Assembly: GCA_022767745.1 (NCBI GenBank)
Contig: JALENN010000010.1
Coordinates: 1-64,000 of the forward strand
Direction of reading: 5' to 3'
DNA length: 64,000 nt
From: Alistipes sp.
GTDB lineage: Bacteria; Bacteroidota; Bacteroidia; Bacteroidales; Rikenellaceae
The notes beneath the pieces are model-generated. The model did no database searches, was not told the origin of the DNA, and saw only the letters and a list, made by a program, of their open reading frames with translations. This document shows positions 26,747 to 36,116 of the stretch, piece by piece. Within the stretch, counting starts at the first letter, position 1, and every line of letters begins with the position of its first letter. A program made the position numbers and the translations under genes.

Positions 26747-28162
26747 TTATTTATATGCAAACTTCAGGCCCTGGAGCTTGTTCCACTCGCCGCGGGTGAA
26801 GTCGGGCACTGCCACCGGCATGCTGTTGTGCTTTGCCGAAGTTGCCGACAGCTCGCCTATGCACGACCACTCGGCTGCATCGTATACATCCTGGTCGAGG
26901 GGCAGACCGTTCTGCAGACAGTATACAAGACGGAAGTCCATCACGAAGTCCATACCGCCGTGGCCACCGACCTGCTTTGCCTTCTCCTCGATCTCCTGGT
27001 GGATGGGATGCTTGTAGGCAGCCATGATGGCGGCCTGCACGTCAGCCGATACGAAGCTGTGGGGATTGATCTGTGCACCCTCGGGGAGGATGTCTGCGCT
27101 GATCTGGCCGGGCATGAAAGTGTAGCCCTCGATGGGATATTTATTCGCGAAGCCCTTGGTTCCGGTCAACTGGTAGAGACGGTTGTAGGGACGGGGCGTG
27201 TAGACGTTGTGCTGGATCTCGATGGTCTGGCCCAGCTCAGTCTTGACGAGCGTTACGGTGTGGTCGCCGTTGGCGAACTCCGTAGAGCCCATCTTGGCAT
27301 TTGCCTTCTCGAGACCGTTAACCGACTTCGTGTCCATGCATACAAGGTAGTTGAGCTTGTTGCCGCGGTGTATGTTCAAAGCCTGGCAGCAGGGACCGAA
27401 ACCGTGCGTCGCGTATACGTCGCCGCGGTGCTTCTGGTTGAAGTCCAAACGCCAGTTGTTGTGGTAGCTGTCCCAGAAATCCGACAGGTTGTGGATATAT
27501 GCTCCCTCGGCGTGCAGAATCTCGCCGAAGAGGCCATGCTGTGCCATATTGAGGGTCGTCAGCTCGAAGAAGTCGTATACGCAGTTCTCGAGCATCATGC
27601 AGTGGCGGCGCGTACGCTCCGACGTGTCCACCAGCTGCCAGCACTCGGCAACGCTCGTGGCGGCGGGAACCTCCACGGCTACGTGCTTGCCGTGCTCCAT
27701 GGCATATACGGCGATGGGCACGTGGTTAACCCAGTCGGTGGCTATATATATAAGGTCGATGTCGTCGCGCTCGCAGAGCTGCTTGTAAGCCTCCTCGCCA
27801 ACATACGACTCAGCCTTGGGGAAGCCTGCACCCTCGAGGATGCGCTGGCACTTGTCGACGTTCGACTGCTCGAGGTCGCACAGACCCTTGATCTCTACAC
27901 CCTCGAGGTGCGTGAAGCGCTGTACGGCACCCGGACCGCGCATACCCAGACCGATGAATCCCACGCGTACGACGGGGATGGGATCGGCGGCGAAACCGAG
28001 CATCGACTCCTGGCCGGCGGCACGTGCCGGCTCGTCGAATACGATCATACCGTCCTTGAGCGAGTAATTCTCACCCTTGATGGTGTTGGATGCCCCGCAG
28101 CACCCAGTCAGCACGACACCCGCAATGAGGGCGCAGCCGACAAACAAATGTTTGATCTTCAT
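26747..28162 (-). CDS. GH109-type Gfo/Idh/MocA lipoprotein (putative alpha-N-acetylgalactosaminidase)
   Basis: 471 residues. Lipoprotein signal with lipobox LTGC (about 18-21). A Rossmann domain begins VRVGFIGLGMRGPGAV (about 65-80) and EVPAATSVAECWQLV follows. The second domain has the family segments ENCVYDFFEL, YIHNLSDFWDSYHNNWRLDF, RGDVYATHGFGPCCQ and GGHGGMDFVMDFRLVYCL. GH109 enzymes cleave alpha-GalNAc by an NAD+-dependent oxidation-elimination route. As a surface or periplasmic lipoprotein it would act on mucin-type glycans. Second gene of an operon with the GH20 hexosaminidase (43-bp gap). Substrate is inferred from the family. Confidence 0.88.
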   Translation of the reverse strand: MKIKHLFVGCALIAGVVLTGCCGASNTIKGENYSLKDGMIVFDEPARAAGQESMLGFAADPIPVVRVGFIGLGMRGPGAVQRFTHLEGVEIKGLCDLEQSNVDKCQRILEGAGFPKAESYVGEEAYKQLCERDDIDLIYIATDWVNHVPIAVYAMEHGKHVAVEVPAATSVAECWQLVDTSERTRRHCMMLENCVYDFFELTTLNMAQHGLFGEILHAEGAYIHNLSDFWDSYHNNWRLDFNQKHRGDVYATHGFGPCCQALNIHRGNKLNYLVCMDTKSVNGLEKANAKMGSTEFANGDHTVTLVKTELGQTIEIQHNVYTPRPYNRLYQLTGTKGFANKYPIEGYTFMPGQISADILPEGAQINPHSFVSADVQAAIMAAYKHPIHQEIEEKAKQVGGHGGMDFVMDFRLVYCLQNGLPLDQDVYDAAEWSCIGELSATSAKHNSMPVAVPDFTRGEWNKLQGLKFAYK

Positions 28163-28205
28163 AATTTGGATGGTTTATTCGGTGTATTAATAATGTTAAT
28201 TCCCG

Positions 28206-29858
28206 TTATTTCTTGTCGCTTGCGGCTGCGGCCTCCTCGGTGTTGAAGCCGTGCTTGCAGTAAGTGTAGCCGTAGTGGTCGAAGAGCTGCGTCAGGTGGC
28301 CCATACGCTTGAGGAACGAGTCGTAGTCCTTGCGGTCGTAGCTCCACCCTACCTCGGCTATGGCGCTCATGCGCGGGAGGGTCATGTACTGGGCATACTC
28401 GTAGTTGTCGATATACTCGGTCCAGAGGTTACCCTGCACGCCGAGGATGAACTTGCGCTCCTCTTCGTTGAGCTGCTTGTAGGGATCGAATGCATACGAG
28501 GTCTCCAGCGGGAGGTAACCTCCGATTGCCAGAGGCTCGTTCTCGACGTCGCGCGTCTGGTAGTAGTCGAGGTAGCAGTTCGAGTTGGGCGACATTATTA
28601 CGTGGTTACCCAACTTGGCTGCCTGAATACCGTATCCGGGGCCGCGCCATGCCATCACCGTAGCGCTCTGCGTTACGCCGCCCTCGAGTATCTCGTCCCA
28701 GCCGATGATCTTGCGGCCGTGGTCGTTCAGGAACTTCTCCACGCGCTTGGTGACGTATGCCTGCAGCTCGGCCTCGTTCTTGAGACCCTCCTGGCGAATG
28801 CGCTTCTGGCAGGCGGGGCACTTCTTCCACATGGTCTTGGGGCACTCGTCGCCGCCGATGTGGATATACTCCGACGGGAAGAGCTCCATCACCTCGGTGA
28901 GCACGTCCTCCCAGAAGGTGAAGGCCAGCTCCTTGCCGGGGCAGATGACGCGGTCGTCCACACCCCAACGCGTGGCAACCTCATACTGCTCGCCCGTGCA
29001 GCCCAGGTCGGGATATGCGGCCAGTGCGGCTACCGAGTGGCCCGGGATCTCGATCTCGGGGATTACCGTAATGAAACGCTCGGCGGCATACTGCACCACG
29101 TCGCGTACCTGATCCTGCGTGAAGAAACCGCCGTAGGGCTTGCCGTCCTGACCCTCGTTGCGGCCTATGGGCGACGACTTGCGGATGCTGCCCACTTCGG
29201 TCAGGCGGGGATATTTCTTAATCTCGATACGCCAGCCCTGGTCCTCGGTAAGGTGCCAGTGGAGACGGTTGACCTTGTGCATTGCGAGTATGTCGATCAT
29301 GTCCTTCACCTCGTCGACGCTGAATATGTGGCGTCCCATGTCGAACATGAAGCCGCGGTAGGCGAAGTAGGGCTTGTCGTTGATCTCGCATGCGGGGATG
29401 GCCACACGTGCGGCGTCGGCCTCAAATGCCGCTACGGGCAGCATCTGGCGCAGCGTCTGGAAGGCGTAGAATACGCCGTTGGCCTGCTTGGCGGCGATCT
29501 CGATGCCCGAGGCGTCGACCTTCAGGCGGTACTGCTCGTCGCCGAGCGACTCGTCGCATATGATGTTGATGGCACGCTTGAGCGGAGCCTCGGCCTGTAT
29601 GGTCTCGGCCTCGCGTCCGAAGATCTCGCCGGTTACACCGTTCCAGAAGTTTATGGCATAGGCCATGCTCTCGTCGCCGAAGGTCTGGACCACGGGCGTC
29701 GAAGCCTTTAACATGAAGGCTCCATCCGATGTGGTGACCGATGCCGGCAGGGGCACGATGTCGATGCTCTGTTCTGCGGGTACGGTCTTACCGCACGATG
29801 CGGCAAGCAGCGCTGCCGATACAAGGCTTAGCGATAGAATGCTTTTTAATTTGATCAT
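28206..29858 (-). CDS. GH20 beta-N-acetylhexosaminidase lipoprotein
   Basis: 550 residues. Signal with lipobox AASC (about 19-22). An N-terminal GH20b-like domain reaches about residue 150, then the catalytic TIM barrel: RGFMFDMGRHIFSVDEVKDMIDILAMHKVNRLHWHLTEDQGWRIEIKKYP, and HIGGDECPK with the catalytic pair D337-E338; the conserved WRGPGYGI and LGVQGNLWTEYI follow. It removes terminal beta-GlcNAc or GalNAc from glycans. It shares an operon with the GH109 gene, matching stepwise trimming of host O-glycans. A complete promoter with an overlapping palindrome lies upstream, divergent from the IclR gene. Confidence 0.95.
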   Translation of the reverse strand: MIKLKSILSLSLVSAALLAASCGKTVPAEQSIDIVPLPASVTTSDGAFMLKASTPVVQTFGDESMAYAINFWNGVTGEIFGREAETIQAEAPLKRAINIICDESLGDEQYRLKVDASGIEIAAKQANGVFYAFQTLRQMLPVAAFEADAARVAIPACEINDKPYFAYRGFMFDMGRHIFSVDEVKDMIDILAMHKVNRLHWHLTEDQGWRIEIKKYPRLTEVGSIRKSSPIGRNEGQDGKPYGGFFTQDQVRDVVQYAAERFITVIPEIEIPGHSVAALAAYPDLGCTGEQYEVATRWGVDDRVICPGKELAFTFWEDVLTEVMELFPSEYIHIGGDECPKTMWKKCPACQKRIRQEGLKNEAELQAYVTKRVEKFLNDHGRKIIGWDEILEGGVTQSATVMAWRGPGYGIQAAKLGNHVIMSPNSNCYLDYYQTRDVENEPLAIGGYLPLETSYAFDPYKQLNEEERKFILGVQGNLWTEYIDNYEYAQYMTLPRMSAIAEVGWSYDRKDYDSFLKRMGHLTQLFDHYGYTYCKHGFNTEEAAAASDKK

Positions 29859-29883
29859 AGGGCAATAGTTTGGTTATGAAGCC

Positions 29884-29922
29884 CAAAAGTAGTGGTTTTT
29901 TGCGTCATGGCCAAATTTGGCC
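29884..29922 (-). promoter_or_regulatory. Promoter of GH20-GH109 with overlapping palindrome
   Basis: On the minus strand TTTG (29915-29912), a 20-bp spacer and TACTTTTG (29891-29884). The -33 box sits in the perfect 14-bp palindrome GGCCAAATTTGGCC (29909-29922), a good operator position for a repressor such as the divergent IclR protein. Confidence 0.65.
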
Positions 29923-30070
29923 GTGGTTTTGTCTCTCTTTTTTGCTTTGACGGCCGTTTGGCGCCTTCCGTTGCTCGAACAGCATGCCGCTATGGTGGCG
30001 AGATAGCGTATAATCCGCGTGGTTTTCGAACAAAATGCCGCACGGGCTTGATATTTCGGGAGAAAAATGG

Positions 30071-30117
30071 TATATTTGTAACGGTTTCGCATTTGAAACT
30101 CGATTCAAAATGCGGAA
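30071..30117 (+). promoter_or_regulatory. IclR promoter and inverted-repeat operator candidate
   Basis: TATATTTG (30071-30078) is the -7 box. TTTCGCATTTGAA (30085-30097) and TTCAAAATGCGGAA (30104-30117) form an imperfect inverted repeat at the expected start of transcription. A further half-site-like CAAAATGCCGC lies at about 30030-30040. Position and symmetry suggest autoregulation. Confidence 0.55.
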
Positions 30118-30124
30118 CGCAACC

Positions 30125-30913
30125 ATGCTGACCGACAAAAACCGCTACAATATTCCCATCCTGACAAAGGGCATGGCGCTTTTGGAGGAGATATCGCGCA
30201 ATCCGCAGGGATTGACCCTTACGGAATTGACCTCGATACTCAACGCTCCGAAGACGTCGCTCTACCGTATTCTCTGCTCGCTGGTCGAGTTGGGGTACCT
30301 GAGCCGTGACGACCGTACGGCGCGTTTCTCGATGACGCACAAGATATTCGGGATGGCCATATCGTCCATCGGCAGCCCGTCGCTGCTCGAATATGCCTAC
30401 GACCCTATGAGGCGGTTGCGCGATACGCTGCTGGAGACGGTCGTGGTGGGTACGCTGACCGAGAATCAGGTGGTCATTCTCGACCAGATAATCGGCCTGC
30501 ACCACTTCTGCTTTACGGTCAAGCCCGGCATGAACGTGTGCCTGCATGCGTCGGCTCCGGGCAAGGCCATTGCGGCATACATGCCGGCCGACGAGCTGCG
30601 CCTGCTGCTCGACAAGATCGAATACACGCGATACAACGAAAATACGATTTCGGGCGAGGCGGAGTTCCTTGCCGCGCTCGACGAGGTGCGGCGCACGGGA
30701 TATGCGCTCGACCGCGGCGAAGAGCTTGCGGGCGTGCGGTGTATCGGTGCACCTATATTTAATCGTTACTCGAAGGCCGTGGCCGCCGTGTGGATAACGG
30801 GGCCCGAGGGCCGTATCGGCGACGACGCCATCCCCTCCTACGGTGAGGCCATAATGCGTTGCGCCGACGAGATATCGCACAAACTGGGATATATGAATCG
30901 ACCTCAGCCATAA
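30125..30913 (+). CDS. IclR-family transcriptional regulator
   Basis: 262 residues from ATG 30125 (MLTDKNRYNIPILTKGMALLEEI). Winged HTH at about 10-70 (GLTLTELTSILNAPKTSLYRILCSLVELGYLSRDD) and an IclR effector domain at about 85-255 (GQ-like VVILDQIIGLHHFC, LHASAPGKAIAAYMP, GYALDRGEELAGVRCIGAPIF). It would bind a small molecule and control adjacent genes. ATG 30110 is an alternative but overlaps the operator candidate. It is followed after 6 bp by the propeller/di-haem gene, so it likely heads that operon, and it faces the GH20-GH109 operon. Confidence 0.93.
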   Translation: MLTDKNRYNIPILTKGMALLEEISRNPQGLTLTELTSILNAPKTSLYRILCSLVELGYLSRDDRTARFSMTHKIFGMAISSIGSPSLLEYAYDPMRRLRDTLLETVVVGTLTENQVVILDQIIGLHHFCFTVKPGMNVCLHASAPGKAIAAYMPADELRLLLDKIEYTRYNENTISGEAEFLAALDEVRRTGYALDRGEELAGVRCIGAPIFNRYSKAVAAVWITGPEGRIGDDAIPSYGEAIMRCADEISHKLGYMNRPQP

Positions 30914-30919
30914 ACAGCC

Positions 30920-32689
30920 ATGAAAAGGTTTCTTCTGTTCATTCCGCTCGCAGCCACGGCCGTAGCCATCATCTGCACGGCCATGCGCAGCTCGGGTACG
31001 CGCCCGATGTACACAACCGACGTCGCCGTTGCCGACGACGGGCGTATAGTCTTTACCAACAAGGGTTCGCGCGATGTCACCGTATACGATGGTGCAGGTA
31101 AACTGCTCGAACGCGTGGAGTTCGAACTGCCTCCGACCGGTGTCGCCATAGACGGTGACTGGGCCTATGTCACGAGCAGCGCCGGCGAGGGACGTCTGTC
31201 GAAACTCTCGCTCAAGGATTACTCGGTGGCCTACACCACCACTACGGCCATGGGTGCCTGCGCCCCGGTGGTGAGCGCCGACGGCGAGACGGTCTATGTC
31301 TGCAACCGCTACAAGGGTACGTTGAGCGCCGTATCGGCAGCCGACGGCACGGTGAAGGCTTCGATTGCGATGCTGCGCGAGCCGTGCGCAGCGGTGCTGT
31401 CGCCCGACGGCCGCTACCTGTATGTGGCCAACTTCCTGCCCGCACAGCGTGCCGATGTCGACTATGTGGCCGCTGCGGTGTCGGTGGTCGAGTGCGACAA
31501 GTTCCGTAAGGTTAACGACATAGTACTGTCGAACGGAAGCAATGCATTGCGTGGCATTGCATGCTCGCCCGATGGCAAGTACGTATTCGTGTCACATAAC
31601 CTGGGACGTTACCAGATACCTACGTCGCAGCTCCAGCAGGGGTGGATGAACACCAACGCGGTGAGCGTTATAGACGCGTCGGCGCAGTCGCTCGTGGGTT
31701 CTGTCGTTATGGACGAGCCCGACCGTGGTGCCGGCGGCATATGGGATGTGGCTTGCGACGGCCGCTACCTGGTCACTTCGCAGTCGGGTACGCACGACGT
31801 GAGTGTGGTTGATTATGCGGCCATGGTCAGGAAACTTGAGAGCTATGCCAAGCCTCAGGAGCTGGACTACGACATGTACTTCATACAGGATGTGCGCCGC
31901 CGCCGTGCCCTTTCGGGCAATGGTCCGCGCGCCATATGCCTTAAGGATAACAAGGTGTATGTCCCCACCTACTTCTCGGATACGCTTAACGTCGTCGACC
32001 TGGAGCAGGACCGCATCTCGGTTGTGGCGTACAACCCCGACCGCATGGAGTCGGCCGTCGATATCGGCGAACGTGCCTTCAACGATGCCGCCCTGTGCTA
32101 TCAGAACTGGCAGTCGTGCAACGGCTGCCACCCCAACGAGGGTCGTGTCGACGGCATGAACTGGGACCTGATGAACGACGGCATAGGCAACCCGAAGAAC
32201 TGCAAGAGCATGCTGCTCAGCCACCGCACGCCCAAGTGCATGATTTCGGGCATACGCGACTCGGCCGGCCTTGCCGTGCGCGCCGGATACAAGTTCATAC
32301 AGTTCTGCGACGTGCCCGAGGATATCGCTCTCTGCGTTGACGAATATCTCATGGCGCTGGAACCGCTGCCGAGCCCCTACCTGGTTGACGGCAAGCTGTC
32401 GGCAAAGGCCGAGGAGGGCAAGAAGCTCTACGAGAAGTTCGGATGCGCCAACTGCCATTCGGGCCCCTACTATACCGACATGAAGATGCACCGCATAGGC
32501 GAGGACATCGAGTTCGAGCAGGGATGGGATACCCCCACGCTTGTCGAGGTATGGCGCACGGCACCCTATCTGTTCGACGGCCGCGCCGCCACGATGGTGG
32601 ACGTGTTCTACGAGCACAAGCACGGTATCGACGGCAAGATCTCGCGCAAGGAGGCCGAGGCTTTGGCCGAGTATGTCAATTCGTTGTAG
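30920..32689 (+). CDS. Beta-propeller / di-haem cytochrome c peroxidase-like protein
   Basis: 589 residues with an N-terminal signal or anchor (MKRFLLFIPLAATAVAIICTA). Residues about 30-385 form a YVTN/NHL-type beta-propeller (SPDGRYLYVANFLPA, SPDGKYVFVSHNLG, VSVVDYAAMV). The C-terminal part has two c-type haem sites, C400-NGC-H404 and C509-ANC-H513, plus distal segments typical of MauG/CcpA-like di-haem peroxidases (TPTLVEVWRTAPYLFDGRAATMVDVF). It is presumably periplasmic or lipid-anchored and redox-active. It sits 6 bp after the IclR gene and 55 bp before a second di-haem-site protein. Substrate unknown. Confidence 0.85.
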   Translation: MKRFLLFIPLAATAVAIICTAMRSSGTRPMYTTDVAVADDGRIVFTNKGSRDVTVYDGAGKLLERVEFELPPTGVAIDGDWAYVTSSAGEGRLSKLSLKDYSVAYTTTTAMGACAPVVSADGETVYVCNRYKGTLSAVSAADGTVKASIAMLREPCAAVLSPDGRYLYVANFLPAQRADVDYVAAAVSVVECDKFRKVNDIVLSNGSNALRGIACSPDGKYVFVSHNLGRYQIPTSQLQQGWMNTNAVSVIDASAQSLVGSVVMDEPDRGAGGIWDVACDGRYLVTSQSGTHDVSVVDYAAMVRKLESYAKPQELDYDMYFIQDVRRRRALSGNGPRAICLKDNKVYVPTYFSDTLNVVDLEQDRISVVAYNPDRMESAVDIGERAFNDAALCYQNWQSCNGCHPNEGRVDGMNWDLMNDGIGNPKNCKSMLLSHRTPKCMISGIRDSAGLAVRAGYKFIQFCDVPEDIALCVDEYLMALEPLPSPYLVDGKLSAKAEEGKKLYEKFGCANCHSGPYYTDMKMHRIGEDIEFEQGWDTPTLVEVWRTAPYLFDGRAATMVDVFYEHKHGIDGKISRKEAEALAEYVNSL

Positions 32690-32744
32690 CTGTCATTTGA
32701 AGTGAAACACCATATGGGAGACTAACCGAAAACCATATATAACC

Positions 32745-35700
32745 ATGAAACTGAAACCCATATTAATCCTTCCGTGTCTGCTCCTCGCCACGACGGTGTG
32801 GGGCCAGATCACGCCGGACAAGGCCGAACGCATGCGGCTCGACTCCGAAATGGAGTACCTGAACATCGAATCGGTGAAAGCCGCCTATGACGACTTCTGT
32901 GCCGATCCCGGCTACGATGCGGCGAAGTACGGCGCCAAGTTGCGCGAACTTGAGAGTGCCATGTCGGCCGCTGCGCCGCAGGACTACGATGCCATAGCCC
33001 GCATCGTGGCGCTCAAGCGCGAGATCCTGTTGTCGAATCCCCTGCTCGACGATGCCAAGGTGCTGGTAGGCCGCTACCGCATAGGCGAGCATGCCCGCGA
33101 GGTGTGGGCTCCGTCGCTCGGCACGCAGGCCAACAACTGGTCGAACCAGTCGTCGGCGGCACGCAGCGGTTTCGATGCCGAGATTGCCGAGCTGTCGAAC
33201 CTGCGCGGCGACGTGGCCGTGCGTACGGTCTATAAGCCGGCCAACAGCACGTCGGTAACCGACCTGCTTCTGAACTGGGACGGCGAGCGCATCCTCTTTA
33301 CGGCGGCCGACGAGAACAACCGCTGGAGTGTCTATGAGGTGCGCCGCGACGGTACGGGCCTGCACAAGGCCATCGAGGTTGACGAACCCGACCTGGAGTT
33401 CTTCGATGCGGCATACATGCCCAGCGGCCGTATCATCGCCATGAGCAACATCGGCTATCAGGGTGTTCCGTGCGTTAACGGCTCGGATCAGGTAGGTAAC
33501 ATGATCGCCTACGAGCCGACGACGGGCGAGCTGCGCCGAATGACCTTCGACCAGGATGCCAACTGGCACCCGAGGGTGATGAACAACGGACGTCTGATGT
33601 ATGTGCGCTGGGAGTATACCGACCTTACGCACTACTATTCGCGTTTCGTGATGCACGCCAACCCCGACGGCACCGAGACCAAGGCCCTCTACGGCAGCGG
33701 CGGATGGTTCCCCAACAGTATCTTCGACATACAGCCCCTGCCGGGCGGTAACAACACCTTCATAGGTATCATATCGGGCCACCACGGCATAGCCCGTTCG
33801 GGCCGTCTTATCCTCTTCAATCCGGCACTCGGCCGCAAGGAGACCAAGGGTATGGTACAGGAGCTGCCCTTCAGCAAGCGCGAGATCGTACCCATCATCA
33901 AGGACGAACTGGTTAACGGCGTATGGCCGCAGTTCATCAAGCCCTATCCCGTTGACGACAAGTACTTCCTCGTTGCCGCCAAGCTCACGCCTAAGTCGTT
34001 GTGGGGAATATATCTTGTCGACGTGCACGACAACATGACCCTTCTGGCCGAGTTCGAGGGCGAGGGCCTTATCAACCCCATCATCGTCAACAAGCGTCCC
34101 GTGCCGCCCATCATCCCCGACCGCATCAAGCCCGGCGACAAGGAGGCTACGGTATTCATTCAGGACATATACGAGGGCGAGGGTCTGCCCGGCGTACCTG
34201 TCGGCACGGTAAAGAAACTGCGTGTGTTCGCTTACGAGTACACCTATGTAAATTCCGAGTCGGACCATATTGCTCAGGGTATACAGAGCGGCTGGGATAT
34301 CAAGCGCAACCTGGGTGAGGTGGATGTCGAGCCCGACGGTTCGGCCATCTTCAAGATTCCGGCTAATACCCCCGTGTCGTTCCAGCCTCTAGACGAGGAG
34401 GGTCGCGCCATCCAGTGGATGCGAAGCTGGGTGACGGGTATGCCCGGCGAGGTCGTATCGTGCGTCGGATGCCACGAGGACCAGAACTCGGTACCCATAC
34501 CCAAGCGTGTTGCCGCCTCGACGAAGGAGCCTTCGCGCCTGCAGACGCCCGAAGGCGGTGTGCGTCCCTTCACGTTCGATCTCGAGGTGCAGCCCATCCT
34601 CGACCGCCATTGCGTAGCATGCCACAATGCTGACGGTGCCGAGCCCGACTTTACGGGTGGCATTAAGGTGGCCGATGCCCCGAGCCGCCGTGCCCAGTCG
34701 GGACGTCTCGACCTCTCCCAGAGCTATCTCAACCTGCATCCCTATGTCAACCGTCAGGGCCCCGAGGCCGATATCTACGTGATGAAGCCCTACGAGTACC
34801 ATGCTTCGACGAGCGAACTGGTGCGTATCCTCAAGGGCGGACACCACGGTGTCGAGCTCGACCAGGACGAGTGGAAGACGATCTACAACTGGATCGACTT
34901 CAATGCCCCCTGCCACGGTCAGTTTGTGTATAACAACCTGGGCTACTGCCCCACCAACCAGTATGACCGCCGTATAGAGCTTGCCAACAAGTATGCCGAC
35001 GGTGCTGGCGTCGACTGGAAGCGTGAGATAGCCGACTATGCGGAATATATCAAGGCCCACCCGAAGGCTCCGGCCGAGCGTGCCCGCGTCGAGAAGAAGG
35101 AGTACAAGGATGTTTCGAGCCGCAAGTTCCCCTTCGACGAGGCTACGGCCAAGGCTTTGGCCGCCGAGTATGGCGATGCACGCCGTGAGGTGGAGATCGC
35201 GCCGGGTGTGAAGATGACCTTCGTGCGCATCCCTGCCGGCGAGTTCGTCATGGGCAACAATAACCGCGGCGCGTACAATGCCCCCGAGGCCAAGGTGAAG
35301 ATCTCGCGTCCGTTCTGGATGTCGGAGACCGAGGTTACCAACCAGCAGTACAATGTCTTCTTCCCCGAGCATGACAGCCGTTACACGGCACAGTTCTGGA
35401 AGGACCATGTTGGCCCCGGTTACCCGGCCAACCGCCCCGAGCAGCCCGTAACGCGTATCAGTTGGAACCAGGCATCGGAGTTCTGCCGCATGATGAGCGA
35501 GAAGTGTAACGTGAAGGCCGCCCTGCCGACGGAGGCACAATGGGAGTGGGCTTGCCGCGCCGGAAGCGACAGCGACTTCTGGTATGGCGACCTGAACAGC
35601 GACTTCGCGGGCAAGGACAACCTCGCCGACCGCTCGCTGCGCAAGATGGCCGTGTCGGGTATCGACCCGCAGCCCGTTTCGGAGAACAGCTGGGTTTACA

Positions 35701-36005
35701 AGTACTACACCTTCATGCCCCGTGAGGATGGCGTGGATGACGGTACGATGACCATTGCCGACGTGGCGCAGTACGAGCCCAACGCATGGGGTCTCTACGA
35801 CATGCACGGTAACGTGTGCGAGTTCACCCGCTCGACGTTCGCCCCCTACCCCTACAAGGGCGAGCCTTCGGAGGGAGACCAGAAGGTAGTGCGCGGCGGC
35901 GCATGGAACAGCCGTCCGAAGAACGCCACGGCATATGTGCGCAACGCATACTTCGCATGGCAGCCTGCCAACAATGTAGGCTTCCGCGTGATACTGGAGG
36001 ATTGA
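32745..36005 (+). CDS. HzsA-like di-haem-site protein fused to an FGE-sulfatase-type domain
   Basis: 1,086 residues. Signal peptide to about residue 20 (LLLATTVWGQ). After a helical region (about 25-130), residues about 160-430 are propeller-like (ILFTAADENNRWSVYEVRRDGTG), then a region like the middle domain of hydrazine synthase alpha (about 470-590). Two haem sites follow: C573-VGC-H577 and C623-VAC-H627. The C-terminal domain (about 815-1085) is formylglycine-generating-enzyme/SUMF1-like (MTFVRIPAGEFVMG, SRPFWMSETEVTNQQYNVF, AWGLYDMHGNVCEFTRS, VRGGAWNSRPKNATAYVRNAYFAWQPANNVGFRVI). The active-site Cys residues expected near the end are absent, so formylglycine-forming activity is unlikely. 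Same operon as the preceding haem protein. Confidence 0.8.
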   Translation: MKLKPILILPCLLLATTVWGQITPDKAERMRLDSEMEYLNIESVKAAYDDFCADPGYDAAKYGAKLRELESAMSAAAPQDYDAIARIVALKREILLSNPLLDDAKVLVGRYRIGEHAREVWAPSLGTQANNWSNQSSAARSGFDAEIAELSNLRGDVAVRTVYKPANSTSVTDLLLNWDGERILFTAADENNRWSVYEVRRDGTGLHKAIEVDEPDLEFFDAAYMPSGRIIAMSNIGYQGVPCVNGSDQVGNMIAYEPTTGELRRMTFDQDANWHPRVMNNGRLMYVRWEYTDLTHYYSRFVMHANPDGTETKALYGSGGWFPNSIFDIQPLPGGNNTFIGIISGHHGIARSGRLILFNPALGRKETKGMVQELPFSKREIVPIIKDELVNGVWPQFIKPYPVDDKYFLVAAKLTPKSLWGIYLVDVHDNMTLLAEFEGEGLINPIIVNKRPVPPIIPDRIKPGDKEATVFIQDIYEGEGLPGVPVGTVKKLRVFAYEYTYVNSESDHIAQGIQSGWDIKRNLGEVDVEPDGSAIFKIPANTPVSFQPLDEEGRAIQWMRSWVTGMPGEVVSCVGCHEDQNSVPIPKRVAASTKEPSRLQTPEGGVRPFTFDLEVQPILDRHCVACHNADGAEPDFTGGIKVADAPSRRAQSGRLDLSQSYLNLHPYVNRQGPEADIYVMKPYEYHASTSELVRILKGGHHGVELDQDEWKTIYNWIDFNAPCHGQFVYNNLGYCPTNQYDRRIELANKYADGAGVDWKREIADYAEYIKAHPKAPAERARVEKKEYKDVSSRKFPFDEATAKALAAEYGDARREVEIAPGVKMTFVRIPAGEFVMGNNNRGAYNAPEAKVKISRPFWMSETEVTNQQYNVFFPEHDSRYTAQFWKDHVGPGYPANRPEQPVTRISWNQASEFCRMMSEKCNVKAALPTEAQWEWACRAGSDSDFWYGDLNSDFAGKDNLADRSLRKMAVSGIDPQPVSENSWVYKYYTFMPREDGVDDGTMTIADVAQYEPNAWGLYDMHGNVCEFTRSTFAPYPYKGEPSEGDQKVVRGGAWNSRPKNATAYVRNAYFAWQPANNVGFRVILED

Positions 36006-36034
36006 TCCCGCCGTCAGGCGCAAACCCCATAAGA

Positions 36035-36067
36035 GAGGCGGCATCCCGATTCGGGATGCCGCCTCTG
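36035..36067. terminator. Bidirectional terminator after the haem operon
   Basis: Near-perfect 16-bp stem AGAGGCGGCATCCCGA / TCGGGATGCCGCCTCT with a single-base centre, between convergent genes. Confidence 0.75.
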
Positions 36068-36116
36068 TTTGTCGTATGGTTTTATGCTGTCGGAATTTAC
36101 CGTACCGGAAACGGGA

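Noticed and set aside
26828..28246. 472-codon plus-strand frame opposite GH109
   Set aside because: Shadow of the GH109 gene, no recognisable motif.
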